A program made the translations under genes and the position numbers. A DNA stretch of 64,000 nt from positions 1,488,001 to 1,552,000 of the forward strand of contig JARGSG010000004.1 in assembly GCA_030374805.1 (NCBI GenBank). The letters are read 5' to 3'. Of this stretch, positions 24,160-35,825 are shown piece after piece (within the stretch, counting starts at the first letter, position 1; each line of letters starts with the position of its first letter). Origin of the DNA: Gracilaria gracilis. Its lineage: Eukaryota; Rhodophyta; Florideophyceae; Gracilariales; Gracilariaceae. The notes beneath the pieces are model-generated. The model worked only from the letters and a program-made list of their open reading frames with translations. It did not search any database and had not been told where the DNA came from.

Positions 24160-26073
24160 GCGTGGCTGGTAATCCTGTTTTAGTACGACGATGGTACAGC
24201 ACGATTTTGGATCGGGGCAGGTGCTCAGCCGGTTCATCCGTGTCCGCAGATGGCGGGTACCCGTACCAGCGTACCTGTTATTGGATATAACCCTTTGAAT
24301 GATAGCTTTGTCCCACGATGTGGTCGATTACGAATTCTTTCGAGTAAACACTCCGGTCATCGTCGTTCTCCCTGGCGGGGATGGCATGATCCGACGAAGT
24401 CGTGTACTGTACTCCGGTATCTGGTTTGTGCGGATCCAACGCCATTGGCGGAACGGCTGTGCTCAGGAGAGTTGGTAGAGCTTCAGACATCCGCTGGGGT
24501 GGGTAGGCATCCTCAGACACGAGATGACACTCCGCGACCTTGCGTGTTCGATGTCGTCCTGTCGATGACAACGGTGGGCGGGGAGGCGTTTCAAGTTCCA
24601 CAGCGCGTGCCCGTTTACGTGTTCCATCGCCTGGCGAATCAAAATTTCCATCCAGTGGTGCACGGCACTCGTCATGTGACAGGGCGCGCAGTGAATCTCC
24701 TGCAGCGGCAGTTTGTCCGACCCCTTCAGAGTGCGGTTGAGTCGCCTCTTTCTGAGTTTTTGACCTCCGGTCATGTCGGTAGGAGCCATCATGACGGCCA
24801 GAGGGTGAACTTACCGAGCGCGGGATGGTCGGCTTAACGACGGAACCCGTTCCAGGGTGAGAATTATCCACTTTAACGTGTGCCAAGTCTTTCGTCGCGA
24901 AGAAGCTTACTGTACCGGGGTCTACCGTTACTTCAACGTTCCTCGCTTTCTCAAGTGGCGGTAGGCGGTCGCCCGAGGCGGTAGGAAGCGACGGAGAACC
25001 CGGTACGGCCTCAGACGATACTCCCAGGTCTCCTGTGCTATTGTTCATCTGAGGCGGCGGGGGCTCGTAGTCCGTTGCCGGCTGTGCCGAGGGAGCTTCG
25101 CGAAAGCGGTCGACAGACAACCCATTGAGTGCACCATTTGGCGACGTATTTCCGGCAGGGTGAGCAATACCAGTAAGCTGATGTGAAGTCCTGTCCGTGT
25201 CCGGCGAGATAACCTTGTTTACAAGACTGCTGTCCTCTGCGGAGGGGGGGCGGTCTTCGCGATGTCAACACGCAATTGCGAGTTTGCAAACCCGGTGATT
25301 GTGGTATCCTGAACGGTGCCATCCTTGACGGGGCCAGTATGTAAATTCACATCATCGGCGTGTCGTGTATCACGAGTATCAGACGACGGTCGCCACACCG
25401 ATACTTCCTTCGCGCCAAGGCGGTCATTCTCCTCCTCCTACTTCGGTGGAGCGACAGGTGGTGATATCACCTCTGATGGCGGTGTAACAGGCGCGGTGAA
25501 GCGGAGACAAATAAGAGGTCTCGAGCGTAAACGCTCGGTTGTTGACGACGATAACGTCGGGATTTCTGAAAATCCACTTGTACCGTGGGGAACACCAGCT
25601 GGGTGGGATGCCATATCCTCGAGTGAAAGGCCTGGTTCCTGTTGAGCTTCCTCTGCACGCTGCGTCGGTACTTCTGTAACTGGGCCCTGTACAACGCAGT
25701 CGCGGGAAAAGCGCTCATGGCGGTCATCGACTTCCAGTACAACTGTGTCTGGGCGCACATAAATTATCTTATATGGGCCATCCACAATTGGTAAGAGCTT
25801 GTGACGTTTCTCTTTCTCGGGGTTATAATACTCTTTCCTTACAAAGGGGTACTGTCCTTCCTTCAGCGAGGGTAGTGGCCGACGGATCCTGGCATCAAAG
25901 TTTCGCTTGTAAGCTTGTTTTGCCTTTGCCATTGATGACTTGGCAAATGGAACCATCGTTGCGACCCAAGTTTTTCCAACGGAGGTAATGATCGACCGGT
26001 GAAGGGTGCTTTTCCAGCTTCGACTGTGATTCACTCGCCACAGGTGGCGGTGTACATGACAATACCAGTTCAA
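24160..26073 (-). pseudogene. Integrase C-terminus, linker and chromodomain of second chromovirus
   Basis: Integrase C-terminal GPY-type region (IVDGPYKIIYVRPDTVV) at about 25.7-25.9 kb, then a long Pro/Ser-rich linker (24278-25120 open), then a chromodomain (EFVIDHIVGQSYHSKGYIQ, stop, QVRWYGYPPSADTDEP, AEHLPRSKIV). The in-frame TAA inside the chromodomain falls where copy B has Tyr. The frame runs straight to the LTR. Confidence 0.8.
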
Positions 26074-26256
26074 ATGGTGATAACCCAGTACCTCTGTGTA
26101 CTTAGGTGTTGTACGCGTAAGTTACGGTATTCGTATACAAGTCCCATGTTTTGGGATGTTCAACAGTATACGCACGCAGTGCGGATAACAACGGTCGGTT
26201 GAACCGTTCCACTCGTCCATTGCATTGGGGATGGTACGTCGTTGTGAACAGATTCT

Positions 26257-28511
26257 TCACATCCAATATCCTACAGACATCCTGGAAGAAACGCGCAACA
26301 AACTGTGGGTCATTATCCGAAAGGAGATTAACCGAAGGACCGTAGAGGAGTGTCCAATGTGGACAAACGCTTCAGCCACTGTTCGTGCGTTAATCGTTTT
26401 CATCGGTACAGTCCGGACGAGTTTAGAAAACCTATCCGTAATGCCGAGCAGATATTTGTTTCCACACGAAGTCCGGACGAACTCTCCGAGTGTATCGATG
26501 GCAACAAAACCAAGGGGGGGCCATGCCGGGAACAGTGTTAATTTTCTCGCATGACGGCTGAGTGTAACTCGTTCAGAAGCACAGTGCGTACATGTTCTGA
26601 CGGTGGAGTAGCAATCCAGCGCCAATGCCGGCCAGTAGAAGTCCCGACAAAGTGTCTTGTACAGTTTCCTAGCACCAGGGTGAGCAGCCACTTTTGCAAA
26701 GTGAGAGAGATGCAGCACTCTAGACTGTAACGAGTGGGGAACCACAATTTATGGGGAACATTTAGCAGTCCTAACCAAGTAGCCTTGAGTCTTGACCCCA
26801 AAAGGAATGTTTGCATCACCATTCAATTGGGCGCGTATCTTCGCACAAAACGGGTCACCGAATTGCTCACGAATAATCTCTTTGGGGATGATGGGGATGA
26901 ATGAACTGGGATCCGGGTCGCTACCATTAGCAACGAGGATATCATCACAGATGTCATCTGATATCAGGTCGTATTCCAAGTCATCCTTCTCTAGGAGAAA
27001 GCACGGTATATGTTCATCATCGTCGTCGACTGGGAGGGCTTCACCCTCCGTCCCTAGCTGTGAGAGGGCTTCCGCTTGGGTGTTAAGACTTCCTTTTTTA
27101 TAGGTGACTTCATAATCGAACTCGGCCAGCCGGAGACGCCAACTCATCAGGCGACCAAAATGGTTCGGTGATTGACATGAGCCAACGTAACGCGGAGTGA
27201 TTCGTGTTAACGGTGAGGTGAGTACCTATTAGAAATGGACATAGTGTCTGAAGAGCCTATACCGTGGCGAGATATTCCTTCTCTGATGCAGAATAGCTCC
27301 ATTCATGAACTTTGAGTGTCCTGGACTAATAACCAATTGGTTTCCGTTCCCCATCGGGTGTCGTTTGAAACAAAGCACAACCGATTTGGTAGGCACTCTA
27401 GTCCGTATCTACGGTGTAAGATAGTTTATTTTTTGGCAACGATAAGATCGGTGCTGAGCTTACTGCCTCCGTGAGAGAGTCGAAGGCTTTCGCTTCCGTG
27501 GGTATGAGGGGCTCCAGTTTTGGTGGCTGTCCTTTCCGAAGAAGTTCGTTGAGGGGTCCTGCATTCTTTTCAAGGCCAGGTATGAACCGTCAATAGACGG
27601 TACACAAGCCCAGAAAGAACCGTAGCTCGGTCTGAGTTGTGGGGGTGCTTTGCCTTCTTGAGTGACTTCACTCGTGCTTGCTCGATTAGTAACCGTCTCG
27701 GACGTTTGAAATGCCCCAGGTACTTAACCGAATAGGTCAAGAATTCGCACTTCCTCAACTTGAGAGTTACTCCTGCGTCACGAAGCGTAGTTATGATCTC
27801 CCGCACGTGCTCCAGGTGATCGTCCAGATCGTTTGAAAAGACCATGATATAGTCGAGATAGACGAGACAGCTCCGCCATTGAAAACGATTAAGGAGTATA
27901 TCCAAGGCGCGCTGAAAGGTAGCGGGTGCATTTGTTAAGCCAAAGGGCATACTCTTAAAGCGGTAAACTCCTAAGTGGCATATAAATGCTGTCTTATCTC
28001 GGTCTTTCGGTCGAACGGGTACTTGCCAGTATACCCAGTTCGCATCCAACGCGGAGAACACGGTTGCATCACCGAGTGATTCGATGTACTCGTCCATACG
28101 AGGTATTGGGTACACGTTTTTCACGATGACTGCATTCAGATGTCTATAGTCAATGAAAAATCGCCAGGACCCATCGGGTTTCGGAGGCAGTACAACTGAA
28201 AATGCCCACGGTGACTGAGCCGGTTTAGTCACGCCTGCGCGGAGCATCTTGTGCACTTGAAACTGTTCTTCTTCCCGTGCATTTGGGCCTGCCTTATATT
28301 GATGGTGATCAACCGGTTTCGAAAAGGGTAACAAATCAACCCGGTGTTCCGTGGTAGAAACCTCTCCAAGAGATCCATCCGATATATCTGTGAACTCACG
28401 CAACATGTCTCGCAACTTCTCGCAGTGTGACTCTGGAACGTGTCTGAGGTCCAACTCTTCTAATTCTTTCACAGGGTCGAGCCTATCGTAGCTCGTTGGC
28501 ACGGCCTTCAC
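26257..28511 (-). pseudogene. RT, RNase H and integrase of second chromovirus
   Basis: RT is open at 27570-28511 with DGSWRFFIDYRHLNAV and LTNAPATFQRALD. The catalytic motif YLDD is changed to YLDY. RNase H (about 27150-27570) is scrambled. The integrase zinc region and core follow at 26257-27147 (LGFVAIDTLGEFV, LGITDRFSKLVRTV) with a TAVAEAFV-type sequence that shows Glu where copies A and B have TAA. Confidence 0.85.
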
Positions 28512-28559
28512 TTCCGAATCTTTCGTGTTGTCACTCTCTGGGAGCGAAATTGTACCGTT

Positions 28560-29371
28560 CTACTCCTCCTTAGGGTGGAAAGCATCGCTTGATGGTTCGA
28601 TAATCTTGAGGACTTCGGCGGTTGACACCTCGGTGGGCATTATTGCCGTTGGGTGCGGAAGTACAGTACCGATGACTTGGTTTTTCACCAGATACTGGGG
28701 CTTCGTTCCAGAGTTGGCGATCAAGACCTGAAAGGGGTGTTCCCCAGAAATTTGAACAACTCCATTCGCTAAAGCGATTTGGTGCTTCTCATATAAAAAG
28801 GCGAGCGGTTGGACCACCCTCAATTCAAGCGGAGCAGCGGTAACGTTTACCCATACCTGTGCTTCAGGGGGGATGGAAACTGGTCATCCGACCCGAAGTT
28901 TTGGTGATTCCTTTGGTGAGGATGAGTCCTGTAAAGAGGCAGGTAGTGGTACCAGCTTAGCTGAGTTACACGTGATAGAGCGACGTACAATCGGCACAAC
29001 CGAACCATATTTCATCTCAACCTCGCGTTTCCGCGGTCGAGTTCCTACGACAAAGTGGTCGCAGAAACTACATCTCAAGGTGATGGGGGCAGCTAGCGTC
29101 TTACAGACGACAAATTCGAGTTGTACAACACAGGGACCCATCCGTATAACCAGAGACACTATACCCGCCGTTCTCAACCGGTTGTTGTTAGCATCGGCAA
29201 CGTCCATGACGGGTCCTTGACGAACAGTCGAACGCATCTCCGGTGGTAAAATTGATTCAACAATGAAGTTGGGTCTGCATCTGTGTCCAAAATAAACAGA
29301 TGACGCACTATGTACTGGGTGGAAAGGCCAAGATCTGTAAAAACTTTGTAGTTCCTCTCGGCCATAACCAT
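28560..29371 (-). pseudogene. Protease region of second chromovirus
   Basis: Aligns with the protease of copy B (AERNYKVFTDLGLS; later YEKHQIALANGVV and NQVIGTVLPHPTA). The active-site motif has changed from DTG to DTD (FILDTDADPTSL), so it would be inactive. Split into several frames. Confidence 0.75.
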
Positions 29372-29759
29372 TACTAGGTCCTAGATCCGGTTGTTGCAGT
29401 ACCGTCTCGTGGGGCGACGTAACAAACCAAGAGTGGTTGAGTCCACGTCTGTGTTGGCCATGTTCCTTGATAGAATCTTGACCGGGGAGCGAGGCAGTGA
29501 CGCCTGGAGCGCCGTGGGCCTCAACTCGGGCGCCTCTCCAATGGAGACTCCCCCACTCAGTTTAACTGAGTGGTATCCATTCTAACGGGAATAACGTTTT
29601 GCGCCCCAGGTGTCTGGGTTGTAACCTGTGGAACAGGGGGAAACAATTGACCTCGGAAGAACTAGAGAGGCGCATCTCAGCAATCTGAGTCGGTGTAAGC
29701 GTGCGAGGGAACTGAGTCTTAGCAGGCAAATACGCGGTGACGGGCACTAAATCCTGTTC

Positions 29760-31431
29760 TTACAGCGTTGATGCTTCATAATTCACCACAACTTTGGGCA
29801 TCTCCATCATCGTGAGGACACAATTCGGAGACGTGTGACCGAGGTTGTAGCAAAGAGAGCAGATCAGATTCGAGAGTTCCTCGGCGTTCCGGTTGTTCTG
29901 CAACCTCACCGCACGCGGTTCCACCCATCCAGGTCTCTGGTAACGACTACCAGCGAACGGGACTCGCTGACTGCGAACTCGGGGACGATCTGCATAGAGC
30001 AGGTGGTAATCCTCTTGCAACCAAGCTCCATGGTCGACGGCAACTCCGTTGTCAGGATTGATCCGAATTCATCTTGAGCCAAATGCAGGTTTTCAACCTC
30101 CTGACGAGTGTACACTTGCGGCAGTATATAAACCGACGACGGGGTGGCCTCAAAGTGTAAGGCCTTGGATCTAACCCGGTTTCTGGAGCGAGCCCTTAGA
30201 GCGTCTACTTCCGCTTTCGGTCGGTCTCCGTTTCTTTCGGACCTTGTTTCGTGTCGCGTAATGTGAAGATAGCCTCTTGAATGGCAGTTCCCGTAGCATA
30301 CGAGCGTAGAAGATATTGAACGGCTTCTGGCCGACAAATGACCCATCCTTCAGAGGCGCGTGATGAACCTCTGACAGAGTTGAATTGATCTTCAGCGAGT
30401 CCACGTAAGAAGTACGGTACGGCTATATAAGCCTGGCCCTCACCCATGCAGAGGGTGTTTGCCTCCTGAACAAATCGGGACAGGAAATCGCACACGAGAA
30501 TCGGGTCTTCCCCAGTTAAATACTGGCCACGGAACAACAAAGCCAACCTCTTGATGCAATCTTTCACCTTTCCCGTGCCGCCGGGTGTGCGATCCAAACT
30601 GGAATCCTCCAAACGGTAGTACTGGTAAGAAAGAAGCCTCTTGTACAAGGGATTCGTAGGCCTCAGTTCTTTCAAACCAGAGTGCTTTTTCCCTTTCTGT
30701 CGGTTCCGAATCTCACCACGAATGGCGTCCGAGCGCTGCGATTGGGCCGAACGGGCAGGATGCCCACCGTCATGTGACGAAATCGATTAAGATGAGTCCG
30801 CAGAGCGGTTAGAGTGAAGCGATGACCGGGACGAATCCGAGTCGTAGTCGTTCTGTTGCCTGTTCTTGGAATGTTTCTTTCAGCTTTCGCGACGGCGTTC
30901 ACGATGTGAACCTTCCACCTTCGCGTGCATGGCCAGTTCGTCAGCCAATAGAAACGATTCCAACGCCTCAAGAAGGGCCAGGATGCGATTAAATTTCACA
31001 TCCACGTCTTGTGTAAAGCCAGGGCAAAGGGATAAAGTCTCCAAGAGAAAGTTTACATCCCTCCGTAAAGTACGTAGATCTTCTGATGCACTTCCAATGA
31101 GAGCGGCATCCACTTTCATAAGAAGAGCATCGACCTCGCTGGAGAGGGCAGCGTGGGAGCTCTGCATTAAATAGAACTGAGCCTCCAGGGTTCTCACCTG
31201 TGATTCCAACTGGACAACGAGCGCACCAGCATCCGCAGTGGCGGGAACTGAGCTCCTAAGCGGAGCACCCGACGTGCCAGCAACTGGGAGCGCCGATGAT
31301 CGGGCGGACTGCTTCTTGGCTCCGGGTTTCCGTGATTCCTCCGGGATTTGGGGTACAGACCGCGAACGCACGGGTAGGTCCGCGCCCACTGATCTCGCCT
31401 TAGACGGGCTCGACTTCTTGCCGGATCCCAT
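29760..31431 (-). pseudogene. gag of second chromovirus
   Basis: Starts at ATG 31431 (MGSGKKSSPSKARS). A helical region of about 180 codons, then in another frame the capsid-like part (RPTNPLYKRLLSYQYYRL, LTGEDPI, AEDQFNSVRGSSRASEG), and near 29850 the zinc knuckle CSLCYNLGHTSPNC. At least two frame changes. It shows Gln where copy B has its first gag stop. Confidence 0.85.
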
Positions 31432-31706
31432 CGTCTTCCGAGGTTAAAGTAAACCAAGAAATGGAACAGTCCTTACAACCAAACAAATGAACCTCAAATG
31501 AGTGTCCCACACTCAACAGGGATATCAACAACCAGTCGATACTGTGTAATACTTACTCCAATAGGAACAGAGCTAGCGATCGGGTACACATTCTTATCAG
31601 TCAACGGCGCTATAATCGAATAGTTTCTGAGTCCATACACGACACCGAAGTCGGGAAGCCAGTTCTTCAACTAAAATTCCAAGTTAGGATGAGAATCCGA
31701 TTTCTA

Positions 31707-31719
31707 GGTTGGGATACCA
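31707..31719 (-). promoter_or_regulatory. Primer-binding site of second chromovirus
   Basis: Minus strand TGGTATCCCAACC, 3 bp from the LTR end. 11 of 13 bases match the site of copy B. Confidence 0.7.
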
Positions 31720-31722
31720 ATT

Positions 31723-32424
31723 TGTGGTGCGGAACCCTAACAGGGAGATGACACACGAAGGTGTTCGGCGCCTTACTCTAGAGAGGGTGGCGCGGCAAAC
31801 CGAGCCAGCTGTGGTGAGTACGCTAGCCGGGTGTAAGACCAGGACTCACAGTCTCGACAAGCTAAAAGGTGTAGAAACCAAGAAGTCGGATCTATACGGC
31901 GACGGGGTCGGTGTTGAAGTCACAGAAGTGGAACGGGGTCACACGGTAGTGGGGACACGGACTGCGATTGGCAAGGCCACGATTAAAGCCAAGACCAGAC
32001 AAAAAGGATGACACTGGTCTGCGAGGGAGCGATATCTGTACAATACGGTCGAAGAACACAAACAAAAACGTGGTTAAAAGGACACACCGACGGTGGACGT
32101 GCTGGAAGCTCCACGAGGTGGGTGACTAGTTCTGCGCAAGAAGTCGACTCCACGTGAGAAGCTTACCAAGTACCAAGGGTTCCTGAACCAGAGCCGAACA
32201 CTCGTTTGTTAGCGTTTACTTGACCGGGATGGCCCGAGATCACCAACTGATATACTATGGCGTCTGCCATCCAACTGTAAGGTCATGCACTTAATAATGT
32301 AAATTATATCTAGAAATTATCCTACGAAGGGTGCCATGCACACGCACATGTGTATTATTTGTACTCCTCTTGCCAAGAGTTCCAAGGTCTACTTTGAATG
32401 CCATCATCCTGTACGAAGGGTCCA
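31723..32424 (-). repeat. 5' LTR of second chromovirus
   Basis: 702 bp, plus-strand ends TGTGGTG and GGGTCCA. The primer-binding site lies 3 bp inside. Confidence 0.85.
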
Positions 32425-33012
32425 ATATCTCCTCATATAGAGATCCAAGTGCTACCATCACTAATGAGGTGTATATGACCCGGGAAAACGGCTAAGTACC
32501 GCGAATGGCCTTGCTCTACATAGTTGACCAACTATAGTGTACACAAGGTTGTCAACCTTCGTTTTTAGTACTAAAATGAGCATATCTTTCATATAGAGAA
32601 AGACACTTCAATTACCCTTAGCCCGCTACTACTTCAATTTCCATTATTAAACTTGCTAGATATAATTTAACTTAAGTCAAAACAACCCCTTTAGCAAATT
32701 TAACCTATTCTGTCCGCTGTTGAAGTGGGCGTTTGTACACCTTCTGAAGTTAGACTAACAACTAGAACTAGTCGATCTGCAAATGGAGTTTTAGAGTTTT
32801 AATGAACTCAAGCGAGGTTTGAACTCGGCCTTATTTAGCTCCGAAACGGTTTGAAACCGCTGAGCTACAGTTACGAGTGCCCTAGGAGTTTTAATTACTA
32901 CTTAAACTACAGCTCGGTTGGGTCTAGAGGCGCTTTTCAAATTTCAAATTTGAAAATGCCTTCTGGCATCCTCGAAATGCAATTTTTTGATTTTTTTGAC
33001 GGCCGACGCGGT
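32425..33012. other. AT-rich spacer, no gene seen
   Basis: No open frame with recognisable motifs. It lies between the chromovirus 5' LTR and the palindrome at 33013. Confidence 0.5.
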
Positions 33013-33589
33013 TGACCTCATATGAGGTCAAGGTGACTTCATATTTGTGTCCGTCCACTTCAATTACTCACTATGGCCTTTTTTGGGAAACAGAGAAACG
33101 GCGGGAAACATTTTTCAGGCCCTTCTGGACATCCAAAACAAAGTTGGTAAACTTGATGCGAGCTTTACATTGAGCTTTACCATACATTAAACAGGCATTT
33201 ACTTCTGAAGATATGAAAAATACAGTTCTATCGCGAATGAGCCCATTCGGCTCCGTTGCCGAAATATGCTTTAGCAAGCTCGTCATTCTGCGCGTAGTAA
33301 CGACCCGGAATGTTCTTCGTCAGATATTCTTTCGAATTGGCAGCGATTGAAGAGGGTGTACGGTAACGTGAGGAGGCAGTAAATTTTTTGTGGGGCACAG
33401 AAATGTTTTTGCAACCGATAACTGCAGTGGAAAATGTTTTTTGTGTGATATGAGGCCTTGGATCTCCCATTAAGCCATAAAGTGCACCGTTTGACTCCTT
33501 TTAAGCGTAGCTATTCAGCTACATGCGTAACTCTTGGTATCTTAAATTGGCCATAGCGAGTAATTAAAGTGGATGGACACACATATGAG
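33013..33589. repeat. Inverted-repeat unit (MITE-like or transposon remnant)
   Basis: Arms at 33037-33078 and 33549-33589 are inverted copies (about 41 bp, roughly 85-90% matching; core GTGGA(C/T)GGACACA). The palindrome TGACCTCATATGAGGTCA flanks the left arm. About 470 bp lie between the arms and hold a minus-strand coding remnant. It could be a deleted DNA transposon or two facing ends. I found no clear target-site duplication. Confidence 0.5.
33071..33470 (-). pseudogene. Unrecognised coding remnant inside the inverted-repeat unit
   Basis: Two overlapping minus frames join with one frame change near 33230-33290. The first reads GDPRPHITQKTFSTAVIG and DELAKAYFGNGAEWAHS, the second TVFFISSEVNACLMYGKAQ and FTNFVLDVQKGL. 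Composition is protein-like, but I do not recognise the family. Its position between inverted repeats suggests a transposon product. Confidence 0.4.
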
Positions 33590-33967
33590 ATCAAAGCTCC
33601 CGTAAAATAGAAACTAGCAACACGTTGGTGGCAAGGCTTTCACTTCAAATATACCTCCAACGTAAAACGCAGTTTCTTACGCAGAAACTGAGTAAATCCC
33701 GGAAATAGTGAGCTGTTTCCTTGATTGACTCAGTATCTACAATGACACTCAAATCAAAAGTCGCCGATATGACATTTGAAGTGAGTGTTAATGTCCTTCA
33801 CATTGACACAGTCATGTGGTAATAACTGTGTCAATGCGCAAATCCACAGCATTAGCAAAAGACAGTCACCAAAGAGGTAACTCTGTCTTTTAACAATACC
33901 AAGACGCCCGTGCAAAGGAGAGAGTCGACGGCCAAGTTCATCGACACTCTCCATTGTATCGCCGCCA

Positions 33968-35248
33968 ATGTATCGTAACATGCCTAATACTACCGACGAA
34001 AGCGCGATCAATGCACTGGAATTGCTAGCCGATATGGCATTCCAGACGCCTCAGCAATCCGAACTGGCGACAGAAATTCTTAACTGGGACCATTGTGATG
34101 AAGATAACGACTCCGACACCACTATCTTTGACATATTTTACGGTCAAAACGTGACCGAGTCTATTTTGCAAATGACTAATTATACAGCTGCGGAACTAAA
34201 AAAAAATTTGGAATTATCTGGAAACATATATTTCTGAAAACTGGGACGTAGGCCGTTGAAAAAATTTCAATCTTCTGGAAAATACACGTTATTAATATGT
34301 CTCACAGTCCTGAAACATGGTGATTGTTGGGACTTTTGGCTAATAATTTCAATTTCAAAACGCCAACCTTCGAAAGATTGATTATGAAATTTATTCTTAT
34401 GATTGCTCTACACGTGTACAACACAATGGTAACGGAGGAATTGAAAACATCTTATGTCAAAATTGGTAAAAGAGAAGAAAACCTTTCCCAAATACAAGTG
34501 TGCATATTACGCAACCGACGTTAAGTTACAACAATCTTACTGCCCCGCGGGTTCTTTGGAGGAAGCCAAATAATAATATAGTCGAAATCATAAGCTCTTC
34601 GGTTATAAAACAGAAGCCTAGTTATACCAAATGAATTGGCAGTTTTTGCAACATCTCAATATCCTGGTTCAAAATCCGATGTGGATATTTTTAATGATAA
34701 GTTTAAAGGCTTTCACAAATGGGCATTACAAAGGGTGAAGATGATGAGGACATTATGGATACTGGAATTTTATGTGAAGAATATTCTGACTTTTGGACGG
34801 GAATTTGTGACAAAGGGTACCAAAGTTTGAAAGATTTTTGCCAAACTATACATCTTAAAAGAAGGCCGAGATTAGGGCATTTGTCAAGGGAAGAAGAACT
34901 GGTAAATAAGCACATATTTTCTGATAGGATTCTTGTGGAAACCTATTTCCAAAGAATGTTTGGGCTACGGTTTGTAATGTCGCTCAAAAATAGATGGAAC
35001 GAAACTCTATATGTTTCAGTCTTTTATCAGTGTTGTGGTTTAATTAATGCGTCTGTTAAGGATCATCCGCCTCGAAAGAAGGTTGGATATTTGTAGGCAA
35101 AGTTGAAGGCAGGGCTCTTCAAAATTGAGGAGGATATTTTGAAGAAAAGGCGTTTAACGCAGCCGAAGTACCGCGAGAACCGCGAGCGTCGTTTGAATAC
35201 GAAGCTTCGTACGGTAGGTTCGGATGATGAAACAATGGAACTCTGAGG
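33968..35248 (+). pseudogene. DDE transposase remnant (DDE_Tnp_4/HARBI-like)
   Basis: Fragments in several frames. An N-terminal acidic part (33968-34237), then LANNFNFKTPTFERLIM, then ATSQYPGSKSDVDIFNDK (catalytic Asp), EEYSDFWTGICDKGYQSL (Asp), RRPRLGHLSREEE and DRILVETYFQRM (Glu), and finally a basic tail RRLTQPKYRENRERR after an in-frame TAG near 35093. Stops and shifts lie near 34235, 34524 and 34740. Confidence 0.7.
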
Positions 35249-35825
35249 TTTGGCGGTATTGAATGCGTGGTATGATCACTACGCATTTGCAATTTGTTTT
35301 GCATTGAACTATCTCTATTTGGTTTGCTATACAATAATTGAGAATTTATTGAGTAAAATTATTGTTTGCTTTGTTGAAACGTATCTAATAGGTTTCTACG
35401 CAATCACTCGGTGTACTCGAGTGTACACATTCATTCAGTATAAGATCTAATGCAAACAGGTCGCGGGGTTCTGCACTCGCGCTTTCGTGTCGAACTTTCA
35501 AAAAAGTCGCAGTTACAACAATTTATGCTTGCGCTGCGCTTTGCTTGAGCACACGAGTCCCTAGTCTATCAAAAGTTGCATCTGAGCTCACTAGTCTCAC
35601 TCACTATTCAGGAAATATATTTCCGAGCAATTAAGCCTCGCAGTCGCTGCATGCGGCTCGAACCAAGTCTACGCCAGCGATATCTAACTCCATTCTCGTT
35701 TAGTCTTCTCCATGAAACAAAAACCCCGATCCGTCATCATTCAAAGCCACTGGTAGGCATGAGACACGCCTAGGCCTCCTCACTACTCGCCCGCTCTCTA
35801 CCTTTCACACCCCCACCATCTTATC
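35249..35825. other. Spacer, no gene seen
   Basis: AT-rich up to about 35.45 kb, then mixed composition. No motif-bearing frame. It separates the DDE remnant from the 3' end of the WD40 gene. Confidence 0.5.

Larger units (their letters stand above)
23443..32424 (-). mobile_element. Second chromovirus, minus strand, old
   Basis: Ty3/Gypsy element related to copies A/B at the protein level but with different 702-bp LTRs. Minus-strand order: LTR, PBS, gag, protease, RT, RNase H, integrase, linker, chromodomain, LTR. Many stops and frameshifts, and visibly diverged LTRs (roughly one base in ten), so an old insertion. It sits directly after the piggyBac ORF. No matching target-site duplication at the ends I chose. 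It lacks the antisense gene found in A/B. Confidence 0.9.
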
